A stretch of 64,000 nucleotides of DNA, taken from Bradyrhizobium icense. Its GTDB lineage: Bacteria; Pseudomonadota; Alphaproteobacteria; Rhizobiales; Xanthobacteraceae. The stretch covers positions 8,174,001 through 8,238,000 of the forward strand of contig NZ_CP016428.1 in assembly GCF_001693385.1 (NCBI RefSeq), given 5' to 3'. The translations under genes and the position numbers were made by a program. The notes beneath the pieces were generated by a model that saw only the letters and a list, made by a program, of their open reading frames with translations, was not told the DNA's origin and made no database searches. Positions 46,277-56,945 of the stretch are shown piece after piece; within the stretch, counting starts at the first letter, position 1; every line of letters begins with the position of its first letter.

Positions 46277-47446
46277 ATGCGACAGTTACTGGGAATGGTA
46301 TTGCTTGCCATGACGGTGGCATGCAGCAGTACGGCGGCCAAGGCCGCTGAGACGGAATACGATCCGGCCAAGGTCAGCGAAAGTCTGAAAGCGATTTTCC
46401 AGTTTGGTTCGGTCTCCACCAAGCAGGCGCTGAACGCGAACACGGTCACACTGATCTCGGGCACGATCGGCGGCACCTATGTGCAGTTCGGTGCCGACCT
46501 CGCTTCCGTGCTCGACGACGGAAACAAGTTGCGCGTACTTCCGATCGTCGGGCGCGGCTCCGTGCAGAGCGTGGCCGACATCCTGTTCCTGCAGGGCGTC
46601 GACCTCGGCATCGTGCGCGCCGACACGCTCGACTATCTCGAAAAGAAGGGCTTTGCGAAGGACATCAAGAAGCAGTTCACCTATGTGACCAAGCTTTTCA
46701 ATGAGGAGATGTACGTCCTCGCGCCGAAATCGGTGACCAACATCAGCCAGCTCAGCGGCAAGAGGGTCAGTGTCGACCTTCCCAATGGCGGCACCTTCGT
46801 GACCGCGGCGATCGTGTTCGAACGGCTCGGCCTCAAGCCTAACTTCCACTACATCGAACAGCGCATAGCGATGGAGAAATTGAAAAACGGCGAACTCGAT
46901 GCCGTGATCGTCTGCGGCGGCAAGCCGTACAAGTCCGTCAGCAACTTCAAGGACGACCGCTTCCATCTGGTTCCGGTCGAATATGCAAAGCCGCTGCAGG
47001 GCGACTATTTGCCGGCCACCCTGACCTCGAAGGACTATCCCAACCTGATCGCCGAAGGCGCGAAGGTCGATACCATTGCCGTGCCTGCGGTGCTCGCGGC
47101 CTACAACTGGGCGCCCAATACCGACCGCTACCGCAAGCTGGCCCAGTTCGTGGACGCCTTCTTCACGAAGTTTCCGAAATTCCAGAACCCGCCGTTCCAT
47201 CCGAAGTGGAAGGAGGTCTCGCTCTCGGCGCCGCTCCCTGATTGGCAGCGTCTGCCGGTTGCCGAGCAATGGCTCAAGACCCATAACGTCGAGGCCGTGT
47301 CGCGCGCCAGGTTCGATGAATTCCTGAAGCAGAGTCCGACGACCGCGGCGAGTGTCAAGACCGACGCGGACAAGGAGGCGCTCTTCAAGCAATTCCAGGC
47401 GTGGGAAGCGGAGCGAAGCACAAGGGCGCAGGTTCACTCGCGCTAG
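46277..47446 (+). CDS. TAXI family TRAP-type solute-binding protein
   Basis: A 389-residue exported protein. Signal peptide about 1-23. The periplasmic binding domain of the TAXI type covers about 35-300, with I-S-G-T-I-G-G-T-Y-V-Q-F-G-A-D-L near the start and QLSGKRVSVDLPNGGTFVTA. It may bind small carboxylates. No TRAP permease gene is in the window. RBS AGAGGA lies eight bases before the ATG. A second TAXI protein is at 48484. Confidence 0.85.
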   Translation: MRQLLGMVLLAMTVACSSTAAKAAETEYDPAKVSESLKAIFQFGSVSTKQALNANTVTLISGTIGGTYVQFGADLASVLDDGNKLRVLPIVGRGSVQSVADILFLQGVDLGIVRADTLDYLEKKGFAKDIKKQFTYVTKLFNEEMYVLAPKSVTNISQLSGKRVSVDLPNGGTFVTAAIVFERLGLKPNFHYIEQRIAMEKLKNGELDAVIVCGGKPYKSVSNFKDDRFHLVPVEYAKPLQGDYLPATLTSKDYPNLIAEGAKVDTIAVPAVLAAYNWAPNTDRYRKLAQFVDAFFTKFPKFQNPPFHPKWKEVSLSAPLPDWQRLPVAEQWLKTHNVEAVSRARFDEFLKQSPTTAASVKTDADKEALFKQFQAWEAERSTRAQVHSR

Positions 47447-47456
47447 CTGAGCGTCG

Positions 47457-47843
47457 CTATTCCGTCATTTCGGCAGCGTCGATCCCGCGCTTCAGCGCAG
47501 CGCGGGCGGCAGCGCGATGCTCCTCGGTGATGTGGCTCGCGACCATGCGGATGGCAGCGGCGAGCACCGCGGCATCATCGGTAAAGCCGAGCAATGGTAG
47601 TACGTCGGGCATGAAATCGAACGGCAGGATGAAATAGGCGACGGCACCGAGCAGGGACGCCTGCACGTGACGCGGCGTCTCCTTGTCGAATGCACAATAG
47701 TAAGCGGCGAGCAAATCCTCGGCGAAGGGAAGCTGCGCCACCACCTGCTTGAGTTTGATCCAGAAGCGCCGGCGCACGCTCTCGCGGTCCTGCGCCAGCC
47801 GGTCGGCTGGCTCAAAACCCACGGTGTGATCGGACGATGCCAT
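47457..47843 (-). CDS. YkvA family (DUF1232) protein
   Basis: A 128-residue protein. DUF1232 core in the middle, Y-F-I-L-P-F-D-F-M-P-D-V-L-P-L-L-G-F-T-D-D, a membrane-associated hairpin with conserved Pro-Asp. Function unknown across the family. The ATG at 47843 has GGGGAG upstream. It converges on the first TAXI gene with ten bases between. Confidence 0.88.
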   Translation of the reverse strand: MASSDHTVGFEPADRLAQDRESVRRRFWIKLKQVVAQLPFAEDLLAAYYCAFDKETPRHVQASLLGAVAYFILPFDFMPDVLPLLGFTDDAAVLAAAIRMVASHITEEHRAAARAALKRGIDAAEMTE

Positions 47844-47949
47844 CGCGGGGCTCCCCTTGCATCCGGCGCGGCAGATCGCCGCGGCCAACATGTATGAATG
47901 AAGAATTGGTGATGTCCGCCCCACCCCGCAAGATCGCGGCGAGGCGACC

Positions 47950-48255
47950 TCAGGCGACGCCCAATTGCCCGGCGATGGCGTTCATGGCCTTGGCCAGATC
48001 GATATCACGCCTGGTGACGCCGCCGGCGTCATGGGTGGCCAGCACCACTTCCACCGTCTTGTAGACGTTCTTCCATTCCGGGTGATGGTCGTTCTTTTCG
48101 GCCACGAGGGCAGCGCGGGACATGAAACCGAAGGCTTCGTTGAAGTCCTTGAAAGTGAAGGTGCGCGCAATCGCCTCACGGCCGGCCGTTTCCGACCATC
48201 CAGGCAGTTCCACCAGCGCCGATTTTCGCGCTTCCGCCGACAGTCGTTCCGCCAT
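47950..48255 (-). CDS. phhB: 4a-hydroxytetrahydrobiopterin dehydratase (pterin carbinolamine dehydratase)
   Basis: A 101-residue protein. The active-site H-H-P-E-W and the [11 protein letters not shown] region are characteristic. It recycles the pterin cofactor of phenylalanine hydroxylase; no phhA lies in the window, so it may serve another pterin use. It is divergent from the second TAXI gene. Confidence 0.93.
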   Translation of the reverse strand: MAERLSAEARKSALVELPGWSETAGREAIARTFTFKDFNEAFGFMSRAALVAEKNDHHPEWKNVYKTVEVVLATHDAGGVTRRDIDLAKAMNAIAGQLGVA

Positions 48256-48420
48256 GATCGCCTCCGCACTTGAATCTGCATGTCTACCCTAACACCCAAG
48301 CTAACACTCATGGCCGCTTCGGGGATCCCATGCCCATGATAGGCAAGCAAAGCGCGTCCGACGACGGCCCGGACGCCGGTAACCATGACAGAGATGTAAC
48401 AAAGGTTCCCCCGGAAAATT

Positions 48421-48429
48421 TGCTAGAAT
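48421..48429 (+). promoter_or_regulatory. possible extended -10 promoter element
   Basis: TGCTAGAAT, an extended -10 match, about 55 bases before the ATG of the membrane-anchored TAXI gene. No good -35 is seen. It is a weak inference from one short match. Confidence 0.3.
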
Positions 48430-48483
48430 GCGCACCGAAGCGTGCCGGCTGCGTGAAGATTCCACTCAAACGTACGGGGATTG

Positions 48484-49914
48484 ATGACCGACGGCCCCCA
48501 TTCGGCGGAAACGCCGGCCGCACCCTCGCCCCGCTCTGCGAAACGACGGCTGACATTCGTGACGCTGGCCGGCGTGCTGGCCGTCGTCGGCGCGCTGGCG
48601 GCCGGGTATTACTTTGCGATGAGGCCAGTGACGCTGCGGATCGCGGTCGGCCCTGCCAACAGCGACGATCTCAAGGTCGTTCAGAATCTGGCGCAGGCCT
48701 TCAATAATCCTCAAAACAGCCAGGTCCGGCTGCGTCCGGTGCAAACTGACGGCGCACTCACGAGCGCCAATCTGCTCGGCGAAGGCAAAGCTGATCTCGC
48801 CATCATCCGCGGCGATCTCGATGTGCCGAAGAACGCGCAAGCCGTGGCAACGCTGCGCAAGAACGTCGCGGTGCTATGGGTGCCGTCAGCCGGCAAGGCC
48901 AGGGCTGGGAAGGACAAGAAGGCCGCGCCCGAAATCACGAAGATTACACAGCTCGCCGGCCGTCGCATCGGCGTGGTCGGCCGCACCCAGGCCAATGTCA
49001 ATTTGCTCAAGGTGATCCTGCGGCAATACGGCGTCGATCCCGGCAAGGTCGAGATCGTTCAGTTTCCTGCCAACGAGGCCGCGGAAGCCATTCGCAACCA
49101 GAAGGCGGATGCCTATCTCGCGGCCGGCCCGGTCAACAGCAAGATCACTTCGGACGCGATCGCGGCTTCCGCGCGAGACGGCGGCACGCCGAAATTCCTG
49201 GCGATCGATTCGGCGGAGGCGATTGCGCAGAACCACCCCGCCTATGAGGCTTCCGAAATTCCCGCCGGGACCTTTGGCGGCGCGCCGGACAAGCCCGAGG
49301 CTGAGGTCAAGACCATCAGCTTCGCCCATCACATCGTGGCGCGCAGAGGCATACCGGAATCGACCATCGCCGCCTTTACCCGCCAACTGTTCGCCATCCG
49401 GCAAAACCTGAAGAACGAATTTCCGCTCACCGCAAAGATCGAGACGCCCGACACCGACAAGGACGCCACGATTCCCGTGCATCCCGGCGCCGCCGCCTTC
49501 GTCGACGGCGAGGAAAAGACCTTTCTCGACCGCTACAGCGATTACATCTGGTGGGCGTTGATGGCGATGTCGGCGATGGGTTCCGCCGGCGCGTGGTTTG
49601 CCGGCTATCTCAAGAAGGACGAGCGCAACGTCAATACATCGCAGCGCGACCGGCTTCTCGATATGCTCAGCGCCGCCCGCCAATGCGATTCGATGGACGA
49701 ACTCGACCAGATGCAGGCGGAAGCCGACGACATTCTGCGCCACACGCTGCTGTGCTACGAACACGGCACGATCGAGGAAGGCACGCTGACCGCGTTCAAC
49801 ATCGCGATCGAGCAATTCCACAACGCGGTCGCGGACCGCAAGGCGCTGTTGCTGAGCATGCCGCAAAACCTGCAACGCGCGAGCGCGCAATTCCGCGCGG
49901 CCGGCAACGCCTGA
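48484..49914 (+). CDS. membrane-anchored TAXI protein with cytoplasmic C-terminal domain
   Basis: A 476-residue protein. Short basic N-terminus, membrane helix at about 24-45, periplasmic TAXI domain (about 47-345, QLAGRRIGVVGRTQANVNLL and R-Q-Y-G-V-D-P-G-K-V-E), second membrane helix at 355-376 (I-W-W-A-L-M-A-M-S-A-M-G-S), then about 100 cytoplasmic residues that are helical and probably coiled-coil (L-L-D-M-L-S-A-A-R-Q-C-D-S-M-D-E-L). This topology resembles a receptor, not a shuttling transport protein. No permease is adjacent. I chose the ATG at 48484 over the TTG just before; GGGGA precedes it. Confidence 0.85.
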   Translation: MTDGPHSAETPAAPSPRSAKRRLTFVTLAGVLAVVGALAAGYYFAMRPVTLRIAVGPANSDDLKVVQNLAQAFNNPQNSQVRLRPVQTDGALTSANLLGEGKADLAIIRGDLDVPKNAQAVATLRKNVAVLWVPSAGKARAGKDKKAAPEITKITQLAGRRIGVVGRTQANVNLLKVILRQYGVDPGKVEIVQFPANEAAEAIRNQKADAYLAAGPVNSKITSDAIAASARDGGTPKFLAIDSAEAIAQNHPAYEASEIPAGTFGGAPDKPEAEVKTISFAHHIVARRGIPESTIAAFTRQLFAIRQNLKNEFPLTAKIETPDTDKDATIPVHPGAAAFVDGEEKTFLDRYSDYIWWALMAMSAMGSAGAWFAGYLKKDERNVNTSQRDRLLDMLSAARQCDSMDELDQMQAEADDILRHTLLCYEHGTIEEGTLTAFNIAIEQFHNAVADRKALLLSMPQNLQRASAQFRAAGNA

Positions 49915-50004
49915 GCAGACGATCCGGCAATCGAACCGTCATCAATTCTTTCCCGGTCTGGCGGTACTACATTGCACCAACGCCAGCTCCGGAAAGAAGA
50001 CCGC

Positions 50005-51591
50005 ATGAGGTTCAGCAATCCCCGCAGCATTTGCCGTCACGATATCCGCGGAATTTCGCGGCGCCGTTTCCTGGCCGCCGCGGGCGCAGGCGCCATCGGC
50101 GTCATTGCAGCGCCTTATCTCAGCCGCGCCGCGGACAGGCCCGTGGTCACCTCCGGCGTGCAGTCGGGCGATGTCGGCGCTGACGGCGGCGTGGTATGGG
50201 CCCGCACCGACCGGCCCTCGCAAATGCTGGTCGAGGTCGCCACCAACGAATCCTTTGCCAACGCACGGGCTTTGCCGCCGATCGCAGCGCTGCCCGAAAG
50301 CGACTTCACCGCGAAAATGCTGCTGGAGAACCTGCCTGCCGGACAGGAGATCTTCTATCGCGTCCGGTTTTGCGACCTCGCCCATACCGGCATCGAAAGC
50401 GAGCCGGCGGTCGGGCGGTTCCGGACGGCGCCGGCCGACCGCCGCGACGTCAGTTTCGTTTGGGGTGGCGATGTTGCCGGACAGGGCTGGGGCATCAACC
50501 CGGATGACGGCGGCATGTTCACCTTCGCCACCATGCGCAAGCATCGCCCGGATTTCCTGCTGCACTCGGGCGATACCATCTATGCCGACGGCCCGATCAA
50601 GGGCGAGGTGACGCTTGCCGACGGCAAGGTGTGGAAGAACGTGACGACGCCTGAGAAAGCAAAGGTCGCAGAGACGCTCGACGAATTTCGCGCCGCGCAC
50701 AAGTACAATTTCATCGACGAGCATGTGCGCGCGTTCAATGCCGAGGTGCCGGTCTTCGTGCAGTGGGACGACCACGAGGTGGTCAACAACTGGTCGTCGT
50801 CCAAGGAGCTGCCTGCCGCCTACAAGGAGCGCAACGTCGCCCTGCTCGCCGCCCGCTCGGCGCGCGCCTTCCACGAGATGTATCCGATCCGCGCGAGCAT
50901 CACGGAGCCGGGGCGGATCTACCGCACGCTGCATTATGGTCCGCATCTCGACGTGTTCATGCTGGACGAGCGCAGCCATCGCGGACCGAACGGCCCGAAC
51001 CAGGAGACGACCTACGGGCCGGAAAGCTTCTTTCTCGGGCCGGCGCAACTCGCGTGGCTGAAACGGGAGCTGTTGAATTCGCGCGCCACCTGGAAGGTGA
51101 TCGCATCCGACATGCCGCTCGGCCTCATCGTCTATGACGACGCGCGCAACAAGAAGGGCTCGGAGGCCGCAGCCCAAGGCGACGGCCCGCCGCGCGGCCG
51201 CGAGCTGGAGATCGCCGATCTCCTGCGTTTCATCAGGACTTCAGGCGTCGTCAACACCGTGTGGCTGACGGCGGACGTGCACTACGCCGCCGCGCATTAC
51301 TACAATCCCGACAAGGCGCAGTTTGGGGAATTCGATCCGTTCTGGGAGTTCGTCGCCGGACCACTGCACGCCGGCACGTTCGGCCCGAACGACCTCGACA
51401 ACACCTTCGGTCCCGAGGTGAAGTTCATCAAGGCGCCGGGGCCCGGCTATCAAAACCTTCCGCCGTCGGCCGGCATGCAGTTCTTCGGCCATGTCAGGAT
51501 CGACGGCGGCAGCGGGCAGATGACGGTGACCTTACGCGACCGCGCCGATGTTGCGCTGTGGTCGACAACGCTCGATCCCAGGCCCGTGTGA
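50005..51591 (+). CDS. phoD: alkaline phosphatase D family protein
   Basis: A 528-residue Tat-exported phosphodiesterase/phosphatase. Tat motif SRRRFLAAAG at 18-27. N-terminal PhoD_N beta domain (about 46-140), then a metallophosphatase domain with W-G-G-D, LHSGDTIYADGP, Q-W-D-D-H-E-V-V-N-N-W and WLTADVHYAAAHYY. It depends on Ca and Fe in the family and releases phosphate in the periplasm. I chose the ATG at 50005, with GGAAAGAAG upstream. It follows the TAXI gene by 90 bases. Confidence 0.92.
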   Translation: MRFSNPRSICRHDIRGISRRRFLAAAGAGAIGVIAAPYLSRAADRPVVTSGVQSGDVGADGGVVWARTDRPSQMLVEVATNESFANARALPPIAALPESDFTAKMLLENLPAGQEIFYRVRFCDLAHTGIESEPAVGRFRTAPADRRDVSFVWGGDVAGQGWGINPDDGGMFTFATMRKHRPDFLLHSGDTIYADGPIKGEVTLADGKVWKNVTTPEKAKVAETLDEFRAAHKYNFIDEHVRAFNAEVPVFVQWDDHEVVNNWSSSKELPAAYKERNVALLAARSARAFHEMYPIRASITEPGRIYRTLHYGPHLDVFMLDERSHRGPNGPNQETTYGPESFFLGPAQLAWLKRELLNSRATWKVIASDMPLGLIVYDDARNKKGSEAAAQGDGPPRGRELEIADLLRFIRTSGVVNTVWLTADVHYAAAHYYNPDKAQFGEFDPFWEFVAGPLHAGTFGPNDLDNTFGPEVKFIKAPGPGYQNLPPSAGMQFFGHVRIDGGSGQMTVTLRDRADVALWSTTLDPRPV

Positions 51592-51613
51592 TTGCCGCGC
51601 CGGCGGCAACCGT

Positions 51614-51994
51614 TCAAGGCATGACGCGGCAGTTCTTCAGCAGCGCCTCAAGCGCTTCGGTCGAACAGGGTTTTGGCAGCCGCGGCTTCGCCGCGAATGC
51701 CGCCGGCAGCGTGGCATCCGCGCCATAGCCGGTGACGAAGGCAAACGGAATCTTCAGCACCTCCAGCCGTTCGGCGACGGCAAAGCTCTTTTCGCGGATA
51801 AGGCTGACGTCGAGCAGCGCAAATTCCGGCGGCCGATGGGCGATCAATTCGAGCGCCTTGGCCACGTTCGCGGCGATCCGCACCGTCTTCACGCCAAACC
51901 CCAGAATCGTGTCTTCGAAATCGAGTGCGATGATTGGATCGTCTTCGACGACCAGCACGTCGCGGGGCATGCCGTCATGGGAGGCGCGGTCCAT
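51614..51994 (-). CDS. single-domain response regulator (receiver only)
   Basis: A 126-residue receiver domain without an output domain. V-L-V-V-E-D-D-P-I-I at about 13-22, phosphoacceptor Asp in F-A-L-L-D-V-S, Thr in F-V-T-G-Y-G and Lys in L-P-K-P-C. It may relay phosphate between kinases and other proteins. It converges on phoD and is divergent from the Crp/Fnr gene. Confidence 0.9.
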   Translation of the reverse strand: MDRASHDGMPRDVLVVEDDPIIALDFEDTILGFGVKTVRIAANVAKALELIAHRPPEFALLDVSLIREKSFAVAERLEVLKIPFAFVTGYGADATLPAAFAAKPRLPKPCSTEALEALLKNCRVMP

Positions 51995-52201
51995 GTTCTC
52001 GCCAGTTCAAGCTTCAAAAATTTTGATCAGGAACCCGGGCCGAAGCTCCGGGAGACTGGACGGGCGGCCGATGCCTGTGAAAGCGCACCTGCCGGTTCCG
52101 GAACCGAAACCATCACATGTCCGTTCTAACGTCTGTCCACTTGTGCACATATCGGCGGCAGCAAACACATTATTGTCGCTTGGAGGGAACGAGGAACTTC
52201 C

Positions 52202-52957
52202 ATGCTCACGCGACGAAACGGGATGGCCGGCGAGCGGCCATTCAACAATCTGCTGCGCCGTTTGAATGACGCCGATTTCGCGTTGATTGAACCGCATCTC
52301 GTCGCGGCCGACGCTGATCCGAATGATGTGCTCTACAACCCCGGCGATAATGTCGAGACGGTCCATTTTCCCTGCGGCCCCAGCCTTGTCTCCTACATGG
52401 TAGCCAACGAGGATGGCCGCGATGTTGAAACCGTTCTGATCGGCCGCGAGGGTGCGGTCGGGGGCATCGTCAGCCAGGGCTATCTTCCCGCCTACACCCG
52501 CATCTCGGTCAAATTCGCGGGGCCGTTCGTGCGGCTGCCCGTTGGCAAGCTCGATGCGGCCAAATCGAAGTCTCGCACGCTGAGCAACGTTTTCGCACGC
52601 TATGCGGATTGCATGCTGGCGCAGATCTTCCAGTCCACCGCCTGCAACGCGATCCATTCGATTGAACAGCGCACCGCGAAATGGATGATTTCGGCGATGG
52701 AACGCACGGATGGCGAGGACGTCGTACCGCTGACTCATGAGCAACTGGCGACCCTGCTCGGCGTCGGCCGCTCCTACACCAGCCGGGTTATTCAGACTTT
52801 CAGGGTGGAGGGCACGCTGGAAACGCGCCGTGGGTCGATTCTCGTCCGTAACCGGGATGCGCTGCGGAACCGGTCCTGCCGCTGTAACGAGGCGGTCAAA
52901 GCCCATTTTGACGAGGTTTTGCGCGGGGTCTATCCAGACCCCGAAAAGGGCAACTGA
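52202..52957 (+). CDS. Crp/Fnr family transcriptional regulator
   Basis: A 251-residue protein. A cyclic-nucleotide-type beta-barrel covers about 25-145; the C-terminal winged helix has LTHEQLATLLGVGRSYTSRV at about 179-198. No N-terminal Cys cluster of FNR and no R-A-S-type cAMP ligand set is seen; G-R-E-G-A-V-G-G is present instead. Two Cys are in the tail (N-R-S-C-R-C-N). The signal sensed is unknown. It is divergent from the receiver gene, with 207 bases between. Confidence 0.9.
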   Translation: MLTRRNGMAGERPFNNLLRRLNDADFALIEPHLVAADADPNDVLYNPGDNVETVHFPCGPSLVSYMVANEDGRDVETVLIGREGAVGGIVSQGYLPAYTRISVKFAGPFVRLPVGKLDAAKSKSRTLSNVFARYADCMLAQIFQSTACNAIHSIEQRTAKWMISAMERTDGEDVVPLTHEQLATLLGVGRSYTSRVIQTFRVEGTLETRRGSILVRNRDALRNRSCRCNEAVKAHFDEVLRGVYPDPEKGN

Positions 52958-53004
52958 GCCCGGCGCCACGGCCAAATTCGGCTAACCAAATGCCAAACCA
53001 ACCA

Positions 53005-53032
53005 TTGTTTTTTGGCGTTTTCTGAATATATT
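53005..53032 (+). promoter_or_regulatory. possible sigma-70 type promoter of the typA leader
   Basis: TTGTTT, a 16-base spacer, and TATATT, in an AT-rich stretch. Transcription would begin about 53039, some 160 bases before the typA ATG. It would run into the hairpin at 53054-53083. Confidence 0.45.
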
Positions 53033-53053
53033 GCGCCGCAACGCGTAAGGTGT

Positions 53054-53083
53054 GCCCGGTCCTTTTGGCCGGGCTTCCTTTTT
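53054..53083 (+). terminator. terminator-like hairpin in the typA leader
   Basis: GCCCGG, loop TCCTTTTGG, CCGGGC, then TTCCTTTTT. It is a compact hairpin followed by a T-rich tract, in the sense direction, 119 bases before typA. It is either the end of a very short RNA or an attenuator for typA. It is too far (97 bases) from the Crp/Fnr stop to exclude being that gene's terminator. Confidence 0.6.
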
Positions 53084-53131
53084 GGGGCCGGGTTTCAGCC
53101 ACGGCCCTGTTCGCATTCCAGGCTTTGAGGG

Positions 53132-53170
53132 CGATCCGGAAAAGTGGGTCCCGGTTTTCCGGTGAGATCG
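53132..53170. repeat. palindromic repeat, GCATGATC/GATCATGC family, truncated copy
   Basis: CGATCCGGAAAAGTGGGTCC followed by CGGTTTTCCGGTGAGATCG, an inverted version of the core found at 15712-15757. It lies 31 bases before the typA start. Confidence 0.75.
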
Positions 53171-53201
53171 CGCCTCCACATGCACGACCAGAAGAAGAGC
53201 C

Positions 53202-55028
<1,827 letters not shown>

Positions 55029-55033
55029 TCTAG

Positions 55034-55124
55034 GCGAACAGCGAATGGGGAGTAGCGAATAGGGGCGTTCCCGTTACGGCTACTTTCCGATACCCTACTC
55101 GCTATTCGCCCTTCGCTATTCGCC
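55034..55124. repeat. palindromic element between typA and the amine oxidase gene
   Basis: The left arm GGCGAACAGCGAATGGGGAG..TAGCGAATAGGG and the right arm CCCTACTCGCTATTCGCCCT..TCGCTATTCGCC are inverted. The AGTAGCGAATAGGG motif occurs in both. It fills the whole gap of about 100 bases and may end typA transcription. No other copy is in the window. Confidence 0.8.
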
Positions 55125-55130
55125 GGTCAC

Positions 55131-56387
55131 ATGCCTTTCCCCGCAGAGATAGATGTCGCCATCATCGGTGCCGGCGCCGCAGGCCTCGGCGCGGCGAATG
55201 CACTGAAAAATTCCGGCCTCTCTGTCCTCGTGCTGGAAGCGCGCGACCGGCTCGGCGGACGCGCGCACACCATCATGGCCTCGCCTGACGTCACCTTCGA
55301 CGTCGGCTGCGGCTGGCTGCATTCGGCGGATGAGAACTCCTTCGTCAAAATCGCCGAACAGCTCGGTTTCGAGATCAACAGGTCGCTGCCGCCATGGCGC
55401 GAGCGCGCTCACGGCAAGGCGTTCCCGCAAGCCGAGCGCGACGACTTCATGCGCGCGCTCAATGCGTTCTACGACCGCGCCGAAGTAGCGGCGGCGGAAG
55501 CCGAGAAGGATGGCCGCGACTGCGCCGCAAGCCTTTATCTTGAGCCTGGCAATCGCTGGAACCCGATGATCGATGCGATCTCGACTTACGTCAACGGCTG
55601 CGAGCTCGACCAGGTCTCCATCCTCGACATGGACGCCTATGAAGATACCGACATCAACTGGCGCATTCGCCGCGGCTATGGCGCGCTCATTGCTGCCTAT
55701 GGTGCATCATGTCCCGTGGCGCTCGATTGCGCGGTGACGCTGATCGATCATTCCGGCGCGCGCGTCCGCATCGAGACATCGCGCGGCACGCTGACCGCCG
55801 GCAAGGTGATCGTCACCGTGCCGACCAGCCTGATCGCCGACGAGGCGATCCGCTTTCAGCCGCCGTTGCCGCAAAAGGTCGATGCCGCGCGCGGCCTGCC
55901 GCTTGGCCTCGCCGACAAGGTGACGCTGGCAGTGGATGAGCCGGAGGCGCTGCCCGTCGAGGGCAATCTGCGCGCCGCCACCATGCGCACCGAAATGGGT
56001 ACCTATCACATCCGACCGTTCGGCCAGCCCTGCATCGAGGGCTTTTTCGGCGGCCGTTTCGCGCAGTCGCTGGAGGACGCCGGCCCCGGCGCGCTCGCCG
56101 CAGCAAGCATCGACGAGATCGTCTCGATCCTCGGCAACGATTTTCGCCGCAAGCTGAAGCCGCTCGCGGAATCTCGCTGGGCGCATGACCCCTTCGCCCG
56201 CGGCTCCTATTCGCATGCGCTGCCGGGACATGCGGGGGATCGCGAGGTGCTCGCCGCACCGGTCGACGGCCGGCTGTTCTTTGCAGGCGAAGCGACGTCG
56301 CCGGAGTTCTTCTCGACCGCGCATGGGGCAAGGGATTCGGGTGAGCGAGCGGCCGTAGAAGTGTTGGCGGCTTCCGTGAAGCGCTGA
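55131..56387 (+). CDS. FAD-dependent amine oxidase family protein
   Basis: A 418-residue flavoprotein. FAD loop AIIGAGAAGLGAANALKNSG at about 9-28 and L-E-A-R-D-R-L-G-G-R-A-H-T just after, as in flavin monoamine oxidases. The C-terminal FAD motif is GRLFFAGEATSPEFFSTAHG. It should oxidise an amine with O2 or a quinone. The substrate is unknown. No signal peptide. A repeat follows. Confidence 0.9.
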   Translation: MPFPAEIDVAIIGAGAAGLGAANALKNSGLSVLVLEARDRLGGRAHTIMASPDVTFDVGCGWLHSADENSFVKIAEQLGFEINRSLPPWRERAHGKAFPQAERDDFMRALNAFYDRAEVAAAEAEKDGRDCAASLYLEPGNRWNPMIDAISTYVNGCELDQVSILDMDAYEDTDINWRIRRGYGALIAAYGASCPVALDCAVTLIDHSGARVRIETSRGTLTAGKVIVTVPTSLIADEAIRFQPPLPQKVDAARGLPLGLADKVTLAVDEPEALPVEGNLRAATMRTEMGTYHIRPFGQPCIEGFFGGRFAQSLEDAGPGALAAASIDEIVSILGNDFRRKLKPLAESRWAHDPFARGSYSHALPGHAGDREVLAAPVDGRLFFAGEATSPEFFSTAHGARDSGERAAVEVLAASVKR

Positions 56388-56396
56388 TCGTCGCCC

Positions 56397-56517
56397 CGTC
56401 ATTGCGAGGAGCGCAGCGACGAAGCAATCCACTCTTCCTTTTCGGAGAGGCATGGATCGCTTCGCCGAAGCCGGTCATCGGGCGCGCATTCGCGCAACCC
56501 GTTGGCTCGCAATGACG
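56397..56517. repeat. palindromic repeat, CGTCATTGCGAG family, copy 3
   Basis: The left end CGTCATTGCGAGGAGCGCAG and the right end GGCTCGCAATGACG are inverted, with the CATCGGGCGCGC..AACCCGTTGGCTCG tail shared with 27698-27814. It lies in the converging gap between the amine oxidase and the DCC gene. Confidence 0.9.
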
Positions 56518-56527
56518 GTGGGAATTC

Positions 56528-56935
56528 CTACTCCATCACCCTCGCCCGCATCTCTGCGTCCGGCACGAAGCATTCATCGTACTTCCCGAATATCCGATAG
56601 CGGTTTTTCGCCACGAGGCTGTACACCGCGTCGCGTAGCGGCTTCGGTACAGCAAACAGCACGCGCGTCCATCGCCAGCCCGGCAGCATGCCGAGTACTG
56701 TCAAAGCGGCGTCCGATTTGAGATACGCGACACCTCCATGCACAACCGCATTGGTGTCGGGATCGTTGGGATCGATGCCAAACGTCTGCGCCAGTCGCGC
56801 CCCGTAGGCCGACTGGATCGCGGTGAAACGAAACCTCCGCTCGACGTCGCGTTTCGCCACGAAGCGGACCCAGCGCGAGCAGAAGACGCAGACGCCGTCA
56901 TAAAGGATCACGTCATCGTCGGGCCAATGGCTCAC
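56528..56935 (-). CDS. DCC family thiol-disulfide oxidoreductase (DUF393)
   Basis: A 135-residue protein. The D-G-V-C-V-F-C active-site motif at 13-19 (YDGVCVFCSRWVRFV) defines the DCC family, with thioredoxin-like fold. Small soluble redox protein; partner unknown. It is the last gene of a minus-strand cluster, ten bases after the SDR-DoxX gene. Confidence 0.92.
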   Translation of the reverse strand: MSHWPDDDVILYDGVCVFCSRWVRFVAKRDVERRFRFTAIQSAYGARLAQTFGIDPNDPDTNAVVHGGVAYLKSDAALTVLGMLPGWRWTRVLFAVPKPLRDAVYSLVAKNRYRIFGKYDECFVPDAEMRARVME

Positions 56936-56945
56936 AGGTTTGGGC

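Noticed and set aside
48300..48480. A small gene between PhhB and the second TAXI gene.
   Set aside because: Frames are short, with no ribosome site and poor composition; the stretch more likely holds promoters for the two divergent genes.
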